Of a stretch of DNA of 64,000 bases, positions 36,639 to 44,431 are shown piece after piece. The DNA is from Arthrobacter sp. NicSoilB4 (GTDB taxonomy: Bacteria > Actinomycetota > Actinomycetes > Actinomycetales > Micrococcaceae). The notes beneath the pieces are model-generated. The model was not told the origin of the DNA, searched no databases, and was given only the letters and a program-made list of their open reading frames with translations. Position 1 is the stretch's first letter, and the number at the start of each line of letters is the position of its first letter. The stretch is from NCBI RefSeq assembly GCF_019977335.1, contig NZ_AP024653.1:682001-746000 (forward strand), given 5' to 3'. Position numbers and translations under genes: made by a program.

Positions 36639-38548
36639 GCATGGACCGGGTAGCGTGGAGCTCCCTTTACAACATCACGCGCGCCTCAAGCGGCTCGAAG
36701 CCGTTCTCGAAGGAAACGCTCAAGCGTGTGTTCGGCTTCGCCCGTCCGCACAAGGGCAAGCTGATCGCCTTTGTCCTGCTGTCGGTCGTGATGGCCGTGC
36801 TGGCCGTCGCCACCCCGGTCCTCGCCGGGCAAGTGGTGGATGCGATTATCGCGGGGGCCGGCACCGACGTCGTGGTCTGGCTGGCCGTGCTGATCGCCAT
36901 TGTGGCTGTTGCCGAGGCGGGGCTGGGACTCGTCACCCGCTGGCTGTCCTCCACCATCGGCGAAGGCGTGATCGTCGATCTGCGGACCAGGGTCTTCGAC
37001 CACGTGCAGAAGATGCCGATCGCCTTCTTCACCCGCACGCGCACCGGGGCGCTGGTGAGCCGGCTGAACAATGACGTGATCGGCGCGCAGTCGGCCTTCG
37101 CCGGAACCCTGTCGGGCGTCGTCAGCAACGTGGTGGCCCTCGCCCTGACGCTGGCGGTGATGCTGGGCAAGTCCTGGCTCATCACCGTACTCGCCATGAT
37201 CCTGCTGCCGATCTTCCTGATTCCGGCCCGCCGGATGGGCTCCAAGCTCGCCGACCTCCGCCGCGAGGCGGCCGAGCACAATGCCAACATGGGCACCCAG
37301 ATGACGGAGCGCTTCTCCGCCCCCGGCGCCACGCTCGTGAAGCTCTTCGGCCGCCCTGACGAGGAGTCCCGGGAATTCGCCGTCCGCGCGGGCCGCGTGC
37401 GGGACATCGGCGTCCGCACCGCCATGCTGCAGTTCACCTTCGTCACGGCGCTGACGCTCGTCTCCGCGCTGGCCCTCGCCCTGGTCTACGGGCTGGGCGG
37501 CTTCCTGGCGCTGCAGGGGCAACTGGCCGCCGGCGACGTCGTGGTGCTGGCCCTGCTGCTGACCCGCCTTTACGCCCCGCTCACCGCGCTCTCCAATGCC
37601 CGCGTGGAGATCATGAGTGCCCTGGTCAGCTTCGAGCGGGTCTTCGAGATCCTGGACCTCAAGCCGCTCATCGAGCAGAAGCCCGACGCCGTGTCGTCGC
37701 CGCCCGGGCCGCTGTCCGTGGAGTTCGACGACGTCCGCTTTTCCTACCCCTCGGCGGACAAGGTGTCGCTCGCCTCGCTGGAGGACGTGTCAACGCTCGA
37801 CACCCGCGGCGGCGAAGAGGTGCTGCACGGCATCAGCTTCCGGGTGGAACCGGGCCAGACGGTCGCCCTCGTGGGCTCCTCGGGCGCCGGCAAGTCCACG
37901 ATTGCGCAGCTCCTGTCGCGTCTCTACGACGTCGATTCCGGTGCCGTGCGCTTCGGCGGAGCCGTTCCCGGCACCGGCGTGGACGTCCGTGACCTCACGT
38001 TTGATTCCATGCGGCACACCCTCGGCATGGTGACCCAGGACGGGCACCTGTTCCACGAGAGCATCGCCTCCAACCTGCGCCTGGCCCGCCCGGACGCCAG
38101 CGACGAGCTCATGTGGGATGTGCTGCGGCAGGCCCGGCTGGAAGACATGATCCGGTCGCTGCCGGACGGCCTGGACACGGTGGTGGGGGAGCGCGGCTAC
38201 CGCCTCTCGGGCGGGGAACGCCAGCGACTCACCATCGCCCGCCTGCTCATTGCGCAGCCGCGCGTCGTCATCCTGGACGAGGCCACCGCCGCCCTGGACT
38301 CCACCAATGAGGCCGCCGTCCAGGAGGCGCTCGGCGCCGCGCTCGAGGGCCGCACCGCCGTCGTGATTGCGCACCGGCTTTCGACGATCCGGGCCGCCGA
38401 CGCCATCCTGGTGGTGGAGGACGGCCGGATCGTGGAGCGTGGAACGCACAGCGAGCTGCTGGCCGCCGAGGGCCGTTATGCGGAGCTGTACCGGACCCAG
38501 TTCGCCGAAGCCAGCGCCGTGGCGGAGGAGTCCGTGCCCGGGCTGTAG
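36635..38548 (+). CDS. ABC exporter, fused permease and ATPase
   Basis: The 637-residue half-transporter has a type I exporter membrane domain of six helices (about residues 38-330) followed by a nucleotide-binding domain with Walker A GSSGAGKST (near 413), signature LSGGE and Walker B VVILDEA, plus the H-loop IAHRLST. It should work as a homodimer exporting lipids, peptides or drugs. A loop of about 25 residues is inserted before Walker A. It is translationally coupled to the ABC-F gene, an association that hints at drug tolerance but does not prove it. Confidence 0.92.
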   Translation: MSMDRVAWSSLYNITRASSGSKPFSKETLKRVFGFARPHKGKLIAFVLLSVVMAVLAVATPVLAGQVVDAIIAGAGTDVVVWLAVLIAIVAVAEAGLGLVTRWLSSTIGEGVIVDLRTRVFDHVQKMPIAFFTRTRTGALVSRLNNDVIGAQSAFAGTLSGVVSNVVALALTLAVMLGKSWLITVLAMILLPIFLIPARRMGSKLADLRREAAEHNANMGTQMTERFSAPGATLVKLFGRPDEESREFAVRAGRVRDIGVRTAMLQFTFVTALTLVSALALALVYGLGGFLALQGQLAAGDVVVLALLLTRLYAPLTALSNARVEIMSALVSFERVFEILDLKPLIEQKPDAVSSPPGPLSVEFDDVRFSYPSADKVSLASLEDVSTLDTRGGEEVLHGISFRVEPGQTVALVGSSGAGKSTIAQLLSRLYDVDSGAVRFGGAVPGTGVDVRDLTFDSMRHTLGMVTQDGHLFHESIASNLRLARPDASDELMWDVLRQARLEDMIRSLPDGLDTVVGERGYRLSGGERQRLTIARLLIAQPRVVILDEATAALDSTNEAAVQEALGAALEGRTAVVIAHRLSTIRAADAILVVEDGRIVERGTHSELLAAEGRYAELYRTQFAEASAVAEESVPGL

Positions 38549-38560
38549 TGTTCCCGGGCC

Positions 38561-38989
38561 CTAGCCGGGCTGGCCCGAGAGGGCGGGCAGGACGTGGTCG
38601 GTGAGCAGCGGGGCGAGGTCGTCCGGCAGTTTCTCGGCCAGGTCCAGCCAGCGGATCTCCGCGATCTCGGCGGAGGGGTGGGCATGCCAGACCCCGGGGG
38701 CGGTGAAAACCGTGGCCTGGATCTGCGTCGCGGCCTCGTTGGCGGCGTCCGCGAACCAGATGCCCAGGAGCACCAGTTCGTCCGCCGCGACGACGATCCC
38801 GACTTCCTCCGCCAGCTCCCGTGCCGCCGTCTGGGCGGCCGTCTCGCCCGCCTCTGGCTTGCCGCCGGGATGCATGAACTTGTCCGTGCCGCGTTTGCGG
38901 ACGGTGAGGAGGCGCCCGGCCTCGTCGAAGACACAGACGGCGGAGACAACGATGAGGGGGTTCGTGCCCGGCGCGTTCATCGCGTTCAT
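38561..38989 (-). CDS. NUDIX hydrolase
   Basis: The 142-residue protein carries a complete Nudix box (GGKPEAGETAAQTAARELAE and the following EVG), the Mg-binding helix that hydrolyses nucleoside diphosphates linked to another group. The preceding VRKRGTDKFMHPGG resembles MutT-type 8-oxo-dGTPases, but substrate is not determined. The ATG at 38989 overlaps the stop of the DUF6314 gene (ATGA), so the two are coupled. A second ATG lies nine bases in. Confidence 0.88.
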   Translation of the reverse strand: MNAMNAPGTNPLIVVSAVCVFDEAGRLLTVRKRGTDKFMHPGGKPEAGETAAQTAARELAEEVGIVVAADELVLLGIWFADAANEAATQIQATVFTAPGVWHAHPSAEIAEIRWLDLAEKLPDDLAPLLTDHVLPALSGQPG

Positions 38990-39477
38990 CCCGTGTCCGC
39001 CGTCCGGCGCAACACGGACGTCAGCAACTGGTCCTTGGCCGGGCCGGTGACATCCCACTGGTAGCGGAACTCATCCGGACCGGTCCACGTGTAGTGCACG
39101 CTGTAGCTGTCCGGGCTGCACCAGTGCTCGTCCCTGCCGCTCTGCGGCCCGAATCCCATCCGGTGGAACGGCCGGCCGTCGGGGAAGAACATGTCCATCG
39201 TGTCCGGGGCGCCGGTGGGCCGCAACAGGTATTCCCGGCTGGCCGGCCCCGAGAACGGTATGCCCGCCGGCCCGCCAGGGACGGACGCCCAGGAGACAGT
39301 GCCCTCTTCGCGGAAGCGGAGGCCGCCGTCGGGCGTTTCGGTGAAGCGGACAACGCCGGTGAAGGACCCGCGGGTGCCGGCGGACCTGTCGAGGAGGGTG
39401 CGTTCCACGGTCCAGGAGCCCAGCAGGTAGGCGCGGAGATCGAAGGCCGGAGCGGCGTCCGGCGGCTGGGGGTTCAA
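38986..39477 (-). CDS. DUF6314 family protein
   Basis: The 163-residue protein starts with FDLRAYLLGSWTVERTLLDR and continues as a beta-rich fold with HRMGFGPQSGRDEHWCSPDSY and YTWTGPDEFRYQWDVTGPAKD, the pattern of DUF6314, whose function is unknown. The only start that keeps the conserved N-terminus is the TTG at 39477, which has no ribosome-binding site and lies one base after the 3' end of tRNA-Arg on the same strand. It overlaps the Nudix gene downstream. Confidence 0.75.
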   Translation of the reverse strand: MNPQPPDAAPAFDLRAYLLGSWTVERTLLDRSAGTRGSFTGVVRFTETPDGGLRFREEGTVSWASVPGGPAGIPFSGPASREYLLRPTGAPDTMDMFFPDGRPFHRMGFGPQSGRDEHWCSPDSYSVHYTWTGPDEFRYQWDVTGPAKDQLLTSVLRRTADTG

Positions 39478-39478
39478 G

Positions 39479-39551
39479 TGCCCTCGATTGGAATCGAACC
39501 AACGACACCGGCTTTAGGAGAGCCGTGCTCTATCCACTGAGCTACGAGGGC
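39479..39551 (-). tRNA. tRNA-Arg (anticodon CCT)
   Basis: Read on the minus strand, the 73 bases fold as a tRNA: acceptor GCCCTCG/CGAGGGC, D arm AGCTCAGTGGATAGAGC, anticodon stem CGGCT/AGCCG with loop CTCCTAA, and T arm containing GGTTCGATTCC. The anticodon CCT reads AGG, a rare arginine codon in high-GC actinobacteria. CCA is not encoded. The DUF6314 gene starts almost at its 3' end. Confidence 0.97.
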
Positions 39552-39637
39552 GGGCATCCGTGCTGGACGGCCGCTGGCCGGCCCGTTCGGACACGGATAC
39601 AAGCATACAAGGTGACGGGCCGTACTACGCTCTTGGC

Positions 39638-40438
39638 ATGGCCGCCCCCGCTGACTCCCCGTCCCAGGACATCATCTATATCCCCGATCTGCCGTCCACG
39701 CGGTTTTACGCGGGCGCACTGGCGTTGCTCAGCGTGCTGCAGTATTTCGTGGCGGAGGCAGCCGTGATCGGCGCGTGGGCGGGGCAGCAGCCGTACAGCC
39801 GCCGAACTGGCTTCATCAGCGATCTGGGCGCCGCGGGCTGCGCGGTTTTCGACGGCCGGGACGTCTGCTCGCCGGCGCACGTGCTCATGAACGCCTCGTT
39901 CGTGGTTCAAGGCATCGGGATGATGGTCGGCGCACTGCTGCTGAGTTCGGTGCTGCTGTGCACGGCAGCGCGGCCATCCGCGCAGATTACGAGGGTGCCG
40001 GACGGCCGGGTTCCGTGGGCTGCCGCGATCTCGGCACGTACCCTCACGGCCGCCGCCGGTGCCGGCACCGTCCTGGTGGGGCTGGTCCCCGAGGACGCCG
40101 GCTCCGTGTGGCACGCGGTGGGCGCCATCATGTATTTCGCCGCCGGGAGCCTTGCCCTGCTGCTGCTGGGCTGGCTGTGGCTTCGGCAGACACCGCTGGG
40201 CTGGCCCATCCTGGCCTGCGGCGTCGTGTCTCTCGGCGCCCTGATCACCGGCGGAGTGACGGGGATGGACGTGCCGGAGCCAGGCACGCTGGAGCGGCTC
40301 ATGGGGTATCCCATCACGATCGGCATGGCGGCCGTGGGGCTGGTCGTTGCGCAGCGGTTGGGGGAGCAGCGGGCCGCCGCGAAACGGGTCCGATCGGGCA
40401 CTGCCGGGGTCCAGCGGAGGCGGGCGGGCGGGCACTGA
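39638..40438 (+). CDS. DUF998 membrane protein
   Basis: The 266-residue protein has about six membrane helices and the DUF998 features: an ISDLGA motif followed by a Cys-rich loop (DGRDVCSPAHVLMNASFVVQGIGM), and the VPEDAG/H-AVGA segment. The family is widespread and of unknown function. I chose the ATG at 39638; the frame is open upstream to 39560 but that part would overlap the tRNA-Arg promoter region. It has no clear operon partner. Confidence 0.85.
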   Translation: MAAPADSPSQDIIYIPDLPSTRFYAGALALLSVLQYFVAEAAVIGAWAGQQPYSRRTGFISDLGAAGCAVFDGRDVCSPAHVLMNASFVVQGIGMMVGALLLSSVLLCTAARPSAQITRVPDGRVPWAAAISARTLTAAAGAGTVLVGLVPEDAGSVWHAVGAIMYFAAGSLALLLLGWLWLRQTPLGWPILACGVVSLGALITGGVTGMDVPEPGTLERLMGYPITIGMAAVGLVVAQRLGEQRAAAKRVRSGTAGVQRRRAGGH

Positions 40439-40785
40439 CCGGGTCCACCAGGGGACGAGGAGTCCCGGCACGGTCGCCCGACGTCGGCCGTTCATGACGG
40501 CGCTATTGTTCCGGGGTGTCTTATGTCTCACAATGGCCCGGCCGTGGATTATCATGAGGGCATTCACCGGAACATTCCGGTGCCGCCCGCGCTACGTGAC
40601 TCCGGCGCTGGCCAACTTGCCGACCTTGGAGTCCAATGGGGACGAATGTCTGATCAGCTAGCCTTGCCGCGCCGTGCCGCAGCGACTGCCGTGGGGGTCC
40701 TGGCGGAGGGCATTGTCCGACGTGCGAGTAGCCGGGGGACCGGCGACTTTCCGGCGTCGGCCTGTTGCCGCTGGGTTGCGGACCT
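40439..40785 (+). other. Intergenic region with an 18-bp palindrome and a doubtful ORF
   Basis: This 347-base stretch holds a perfect palindrome CACCGGAA-CA-TTCCGGTG at 40565-40582, a possible operator. A frame from ATG 40523 to 40789 (88 codons) ends with an ATGA overlap at the start of the STAS-like gene, but it lacks a ribosome-binding site and recognisable features, so I do not call it a gene. Confidence 0.4.
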
Positions 40786-41235
40786 ATGACGATCGAGGCT
40801 ACGGCGGAATCCGGCCAACTGCTCCCGCAGGAGCCCGCGGCCGAACACAATGGCGGGCTGGATATCCGCACCGGTGCCCCGATCGGCGTCCGGATGCTCG
40901 ACGGCGGCATCATCGAAGTCGCGCTCCCGGCCAACGAGGAAATCGATGGGCCCGAGGCGCGTGTTGCCGGCGCCACGGTCCGCGCGATGGCCAACGGCCG
41001 ACGGATGCCGGTGATGCTCGTTATTACCGGCGTGGTCGGCGTCAGCGTCGAAGCCCGGCAGGTCTACGCAGGATCCATCGCCGCTTCAGCGTTCGCCCTC
41101 GTCGGTGAAAGCCCCGTGGACCGCGTGATCGCGCACTACCTGCTGCGCTCCAAGACCGAGACGATCCCCGCGCAGTTCTTCACGTCCGAGGCCGAGGCCA
41201 TCGACTGGTTAGGGCAATACACGAGTGAAGACTGA
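40786..41235 (+). CDS. STAS/SpoIIAA-like protein (DUF7793-type)
   Basis: The 149-residue protein has the length and strand pattern of a single STAS/SpoIIAA-like domain (about residues 18-125), with RMLDGGIIEVALP, MPVMLVITGVVGVS and FALVGESPVDRVIAHYL. Such domains are often switchable partners in signalling. The ATG at 40786 was preferred over 40765. Its last 11 bases overlap the GTG of the GGDEF-EAL gene, so the two proteins are made together. Arthrobacter relatives are, to my knowledge, annotated DUF7793 or STAS/SEC14. Confidence 0.65.
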   Translation: MTIEATAESGQLLPQEPAAEHNGGLDIRTGAPIGVRMLDGGIIEVALPANEEIDGPEARVAGATVRAMANGRRMPVMLVITGVVGVSVEARQVYAGSIAASAFALVGESPVDRVIAHYLLRSKTETIPAQFFTSEAEAIDWLGQYTSED

Positions 41236-42751
41236 TCCGCCGGACCCCCGACTGCATGCCCTCGTCGAAGGCATCGTCCGCATCGCAGGAGGCGACCTGA
41301 CCACCAGGATTCCCCATTCCGGTGCCAGGGACGACGTCGCCGCGGTCATTGCCGGGATCAACCTGATGGCCGACGACCTGCAGACCATTTACCAGGAACT
41401 TGAGGAACGCGTCGAAAGCCGAACGGCGATGCTGCGCGAAGCGCAGGTCGAGCTCGAGCGGATGGCGCTGACTGACCCGCTCACCCAGCTCGCCAACAGG
41501 ACGGCGCTCAACTCCGTCCTGAGCCACGCCCTTGCCGAAACGTCCCGGGGCGAAATGCCGCCGGCACTGCTGGTCCTCGACCTGGACTCCTTCAAGGGCA
41601 TCAACGACACTCTGGGACACAGCGCCGGCGACGACGTCCTCCGGGTGATCTCGAAGCGGCTGCAGGACGCAGTCCGGGACACAGACACAGTCGCGCGCCT
41701 CGGCGGCGACGAATTCGCCGTCATGCTGCCGAAGTCCAACCTTGTCCGGGCACGCCGGGTCGCCAACAGAATCCTCAAGGCGCTCGGCGAGAGCCTGGAA
41801 ATCGGGGATCTGCGCATCACCTGCGGTACCAGCATCGGACTGCGGGTGGCGGAGCCCGGGCAGTCCGTCGACGACCTGGTCATGGAAGCAGACACCGCGA
41901 TGTACGCGGCCAAGGCCCAGCCGCACAGCAGTATCAAGGTGTTCGAGCCGGCCCTGCTCTACGCCCGCCGGCTGCAGAGCGTCATGATCACCGAAATGCG
42001 CGAGGCGATCCTCCAGGACCAGCTCACGCTGCACTACCAGCCGGTTGTGGAACTGGCCACCGGCAAGATCGAAGGCGTTGAGGCGCTGGTGCGCTGGAAC
42101 CACCCGGAGCGCGGCCTCCTGATGCCAGATTCCTTCATCCCGCTGGCTGAAGAGACGGGGATGATCGTGGACCTCGGCCACTGGGTGTTGAGGAACGCGG
42201 TGCGCCAGCTGCGGCGCTGGCAGCAGGACCTGAACGTGGACGCCGACTTCAACGTCCGCGTCAACATCTCGACCACCGAGCTGCAGAACCTCGATCTGAT
42301 TGAACACGTCCGCGACATCCTGCACGAAACAGGCGTGGACGCCGCCAACCTCATCGTGGAGTTGACGGAGTCCATGGCCGTCAACGGAGGGGACGTGGAC
42401 AGGTATTCCCTCAGTGGGCTGCGGCGGCTGGGTGTGCAGCTCGAAATCGACGACTTCGGCACCGGCTATTCGTCCATCAGCTACCTACGGAAACTGCCGG
42501 TCAACGTGGTCAAGATCGACAAGAGCCTGATCGACGGTCTGGGCACCGACACGGAGCAGAGCAAGTTCGTCGAGGCGGTGCTGCACCTGATCCACGCCTG
42601 CGGGCTTAAGGCTGTGGCCGAGGGCATCGAGACGGCGGAACAAGCCGCGGAGCTGGTCCGGCTGGGCTGCTCAAGCGGCCAGGGCTACTACTTCGGCAGG
42701 CCCGTTCCGGCGTCTGACATCGACGCGAGGATAGGGCAGGGGAGCCGGTAG
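41225..42751 (+). CDS. Bifunctional diguanylate cyclase/phosphodiesterase (GGDEF-EAL)
   Basis: The 508-residue protein has a short HAMP-like and coiled-coil N-terminus (about 1-82, no membrane helix), a GGDEF domain with intact GGDEF (160-164) and an RxxD inhibitory site (Arg151, Asp154), and an EAL domain with EAL (286-288), DDFGTGYSS (about 412) and a conserved KIDKSLIDGL. Both active sites look complete, so it may make and break c-di-GMP. With no membrane anchor it is cytosolic, and its input could come from the overlapping STAS-like protein. Confidence 0.93.
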   Translation: MKTDPPDPRLHALVEGIVRIAGGDLTTRIPHSGARDDVAAVIAGINLMADDLQTIYQELEERVESRTAMLREAQVELERMALTDPLTQLANRTALNSVLSHALAETSRGEMPPALLVLDLDSFKGINDTLGHSAGDDVLRVISKRLQDAVRDTDTVARLGGDEFAVMLPKSNLVRARRVANRILKALGESLEIGDLRITCGTSIGLRVAEPGQSVDDLVMEADTAMYAAKAQPHSSIKVFEPALLYARRLQSVMITEMREAILQDQLTLHYQPVVELATGKIEGVEALVRWNHPERGLLMPDSFIPLAEETGMIVDLGHWVLRNAVRQLRRWQQDLNVDADFNVRVNISTTELQNLDLIEHVRDILHETGVDAANLIVELTESMAVNGGDVDRYSLSGLRRLGVQLEIDDFGTGYSSISYLRKLPVNVVKIDKSLIDGLGTDTEQSKFVEAVLHLIHACGLKAVAEGIETAEQAAELVRLGCSSGQGYYFGRPVPASDIDARIGQGSR

Positions 42752-42764
42752 GCACTTTTGAACG

Positions 42765-42800
42765 AAAAACGGTGGGTATCGGAATCCGACACCCACCGTT
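42765..42800 (-). terminator. Intrinsic terminator of the secreted-peptide gene
   Basis: On the minus strand, AACGGTGGGT (from 42800) pairs perfectly with ACCCACCGTT (ending 42768) around an inner TCGGA/TCCGA stem, and TTTTT follows. It starts 18 bases after the stop of the 49-codon gene and is also the convergent boundary to the GGDEF-EAL gene. Confidence 0.88.
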
Positions 42801-42817
42801 CGACAACGCCGTCTCCG

Positions 42818-42967
42818 CTAGTTCTTCGGAGTGGAGTGCGGCCACCATTCGATGGCTACTACAGAGCCCTGACCCGAGTTTCCGGTTGCCGAGACGGCAG
42901 CAGTTGCGGACAGGCCCGCGGCGGCCAGCGCACCGGCGACGAGGAGTGTAGCGAGGGTTTTCTTCAT
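42818..42967 (-). CDS. Small secreted peptide (49 aa), candidate signal precursor
   Basis: The 49-residue product opens MKKTLATLLVAGALAAAG, a textbook Sec signal peptide, with a probable AxA cleavage after about residue 27 (AAVSA|TG). The mature part is only about 22 residues (Gly-Asn-Ser-Gly-Gln through Glu-Trp-Trp-Pro-His to a basic end). The ATG has an AGGAG site seven bases upstream, a TATACT -10 at 43018-43023 and a strong terminator, so it is a complete gene. It is divergent from a TPR protein and may encode that protein's peptide ligand. No family recognised. Confidence 0.8.
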   Translation of the reverse strand: MKKTLATLLVAGALAAAGLSATAAVSATGNSGQGSVVAIEWWPHSTPKN

Positions 42968-43017
42968 TTGGACTCCTGATACATAAGGGGCTGATGTGAC
43001 TCATGTGGTGCGAGTTC

Positions 43018-43046
43018 AGTATAGGGGCACCCGACACGCCTAGAAA
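43018..43046 (-). promoter_or_regulatory. Promoter of the secreted-peptide gene
   Basis: A TATACT -10 (43023 to 43018 on the minus strand) is preceded at 17 bases by a weak -35 TTTCTA (43046-43041). Transcription would start near 43011, leaving a leader of about 44 bases. Confidence 0.6.
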
Positions 43047-43165
43047 GAATAAAATGTCTCCTAACCATAACTCCTGTGTTATTTATGCGTGCCTGCACGA
43101 CTCCTGCGCGAATACTGCGACGCTCCCACTTACACGTCATGTACATTTCTCCGTCCTTGGCGACG

Positions 43166-43171
43166 GATAAT
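43166..43171 (+). promoter_or_regulatory. -10 element for a leaderless TPR transcript
   Basis: GATAAT at 43166-43171 has its last base seven bases before the A of the ATG at 43178, the spacing that places the transcription start on the start codon. There is no ribosome-binding site. A TACA-N5-TGTA inverted repeat lies 20-35 bases upstream and could be an operator. Confidence 0.6.
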
Positions 43172-43177
43172 TGGCTT

Positions 43178-44203
43178 ATGCAACAAAACTTCCTACCTCC
43201 CGCATATTTCGCCGCTGAGCTTCAGGCCCGGCAGTACCGGGACGATCACGACTTCAAAGCGGCAGCACGAAGCGCCGATGAGGCCGCGGCTATAGCCTTG
43301 GCTGGAGGGGAAGAAGCCGCTGGGTGGGACATGAGGTTCTTCCAAGTGGAGAATCTGTTGGACGCCGGTGAGTTTGGCGAGTCGGCCACGTTGGCCGTGG
43401 CCTTGGCTGCGGGGCCCTATGGCGCGCCCACGGCGCAGGCCAAGGCGAAAGCGCACATTCTTCTGGCGACAGCCAGACAGCGGGCTGGTCTACTCGAACA
43501 AGCTGTCGAGTCCGCACGGACGGCGGCGAATCTCACGGCCGAAGAGGCCGACATTGAGACCAACGTCAAGGCTCGCCACGCTCTAATCGCGGCCTTGGCA
43601 GACTGTGGAAGACTGGCGGATGCCTGGGACGAATGCAATGTACTCGCCGACATCGTTTCGGACGAAGTCGACGACCAACTGGTTGGCAAGGCGTATTGGG
43701 CTATTGGCAATGTGGCGTTCCTCTGCAACATGATCGAGGAGGGGCTGCGCTACCACGAGCTTGCGGCCGACACCTTTTCGCCGGCCAATAATCTTGATGT
43801 CTGGGCGAAGTTCAACAAGGCCTCTGCGGCCATGCGATTGGCCGCTGACATTGCGGACTCCGACACGCTCCGCTGCATCGAACGGGCAGAACTGGCCACG
43901 GACGTCATCGGCGGTAGCGCGAACGATCACCACCTCCTGAAGTTGAACCGCGCACACTGGACCTACCTTTCGGGGGATATTCCCGCCTCCATCAGCCTTT
44001 TGGAAGGACTCTGCGAGCTGGAAAATGGCCTTTCGCCGCAGCGTTCCGGTGAGGCATGTCTTTTGCTTGGCCGGGCATACAAAGACACCGGCGATTTCGC
44101 CGCGGCGGATGAATACTTGTTGCGCGCTGCCGAGCAATTCGAAACTGCGGGCGCACCCCAGCGCGCGGACCAGGCCCGGGAGTACCTCGCAAATCAGCAT
44201 TGA
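43178..44203 (+). CDS. Tetratricopeptide-repeat protein, candidate peptide receptor
   Basis: The 341-residue protein is entirely helical and made of TPR-like helix pairs, clearest near the end (GRAYKDTGDFAAADEYLLRAAEQF). There is no HTH, signal peptide or membrane segment, so it is cytosolic. TPR domains of this size bind short peptides in the RRNPP family (Rap, Rgg, PlcR, AimR). It sits divergent from a 49-residue secreted peptide, and its mRNA appears leaderless. A Rap-like regulator that works by protein contact is one reading; a plain scaffold is another. Confidence 0.75.
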   Translation: MQQNFLPPAYFAAELQARQYRDDHDFKAAARSADEAAAIALAGGEEAAGWDMRFFQVENLLDAGEFGESATLAVALAAGPYGAPTAQAKAKAHILLATARQRAGLLEQAVESARTAANLTAEEADIETNVKARHALIAALADCGRLADAWDECNVLADIVSDEVDDQLVGKAYWAIGNVAFLCNMIEEGLRYHELAADTFSPANNLDVWAKFNKASAAMRLAADIADSDTLRCIERAELATDVIGGSANDHHLLKLNRAHWTYLSGDIPASISLLEGLCELENGLSPQRSGEACLLLGRAYKDTGDFAAADEYLLRAAEQFETAGAPQRADQAREYLANQH

Positions 44204-44247
44204 GCCCAGCTGGCGGTGCGTTGCGGCTTTCCCTGCCGCACCACGCT

Positions 44248-44431
44248 GGACATGCCCTCCCTGTGCCGCGACGGATGGACATAGTGCCACTATGTCCGGT
44301 GGCCGGGCCTAAGGCTGGGCATGTCCCGTAGGTCCCGTGGCACGCCCCATTGAGCATGCCCTCCGGGTGCCCGGACGGATGGACATAGTGGGGCTATGTC
44401 CAGTGGCCGGGCCTAGGGCTGGGCATGTCCC
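44248..44431. repeat. Palindromic repeat cluster A (two copies)
   Basis: Two 80-bp copies (44248-44327 and 44352-44431) have outer arms GGACATGCCC (or GAGCATGCCC) and GGGCATGTCCC and an inner hairpin built on GGACATAG and CTATGTCC; in the first copy the inner arms are perfect over ten bases. The second copy covers the last five codons and stop of the membrane-protein gene on the minus strand. Three more copies follow at 46046. They resemble REP/BIME elements. Confidence 0.85.

Noticed and set aside
40523..40789. 88-codon + frame with an ATGA overlap at the STAS-like start
   Set aside because: No ribosome-binding site, no recognisable domain and unusual composition; the overlap can arise by chance.
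43054..43173. 39-codon + frame between the secreted-peptide and TPR genes
   Set aside because: No ribosome-binding site, and it overlaps the promoter elements of both neighbours.
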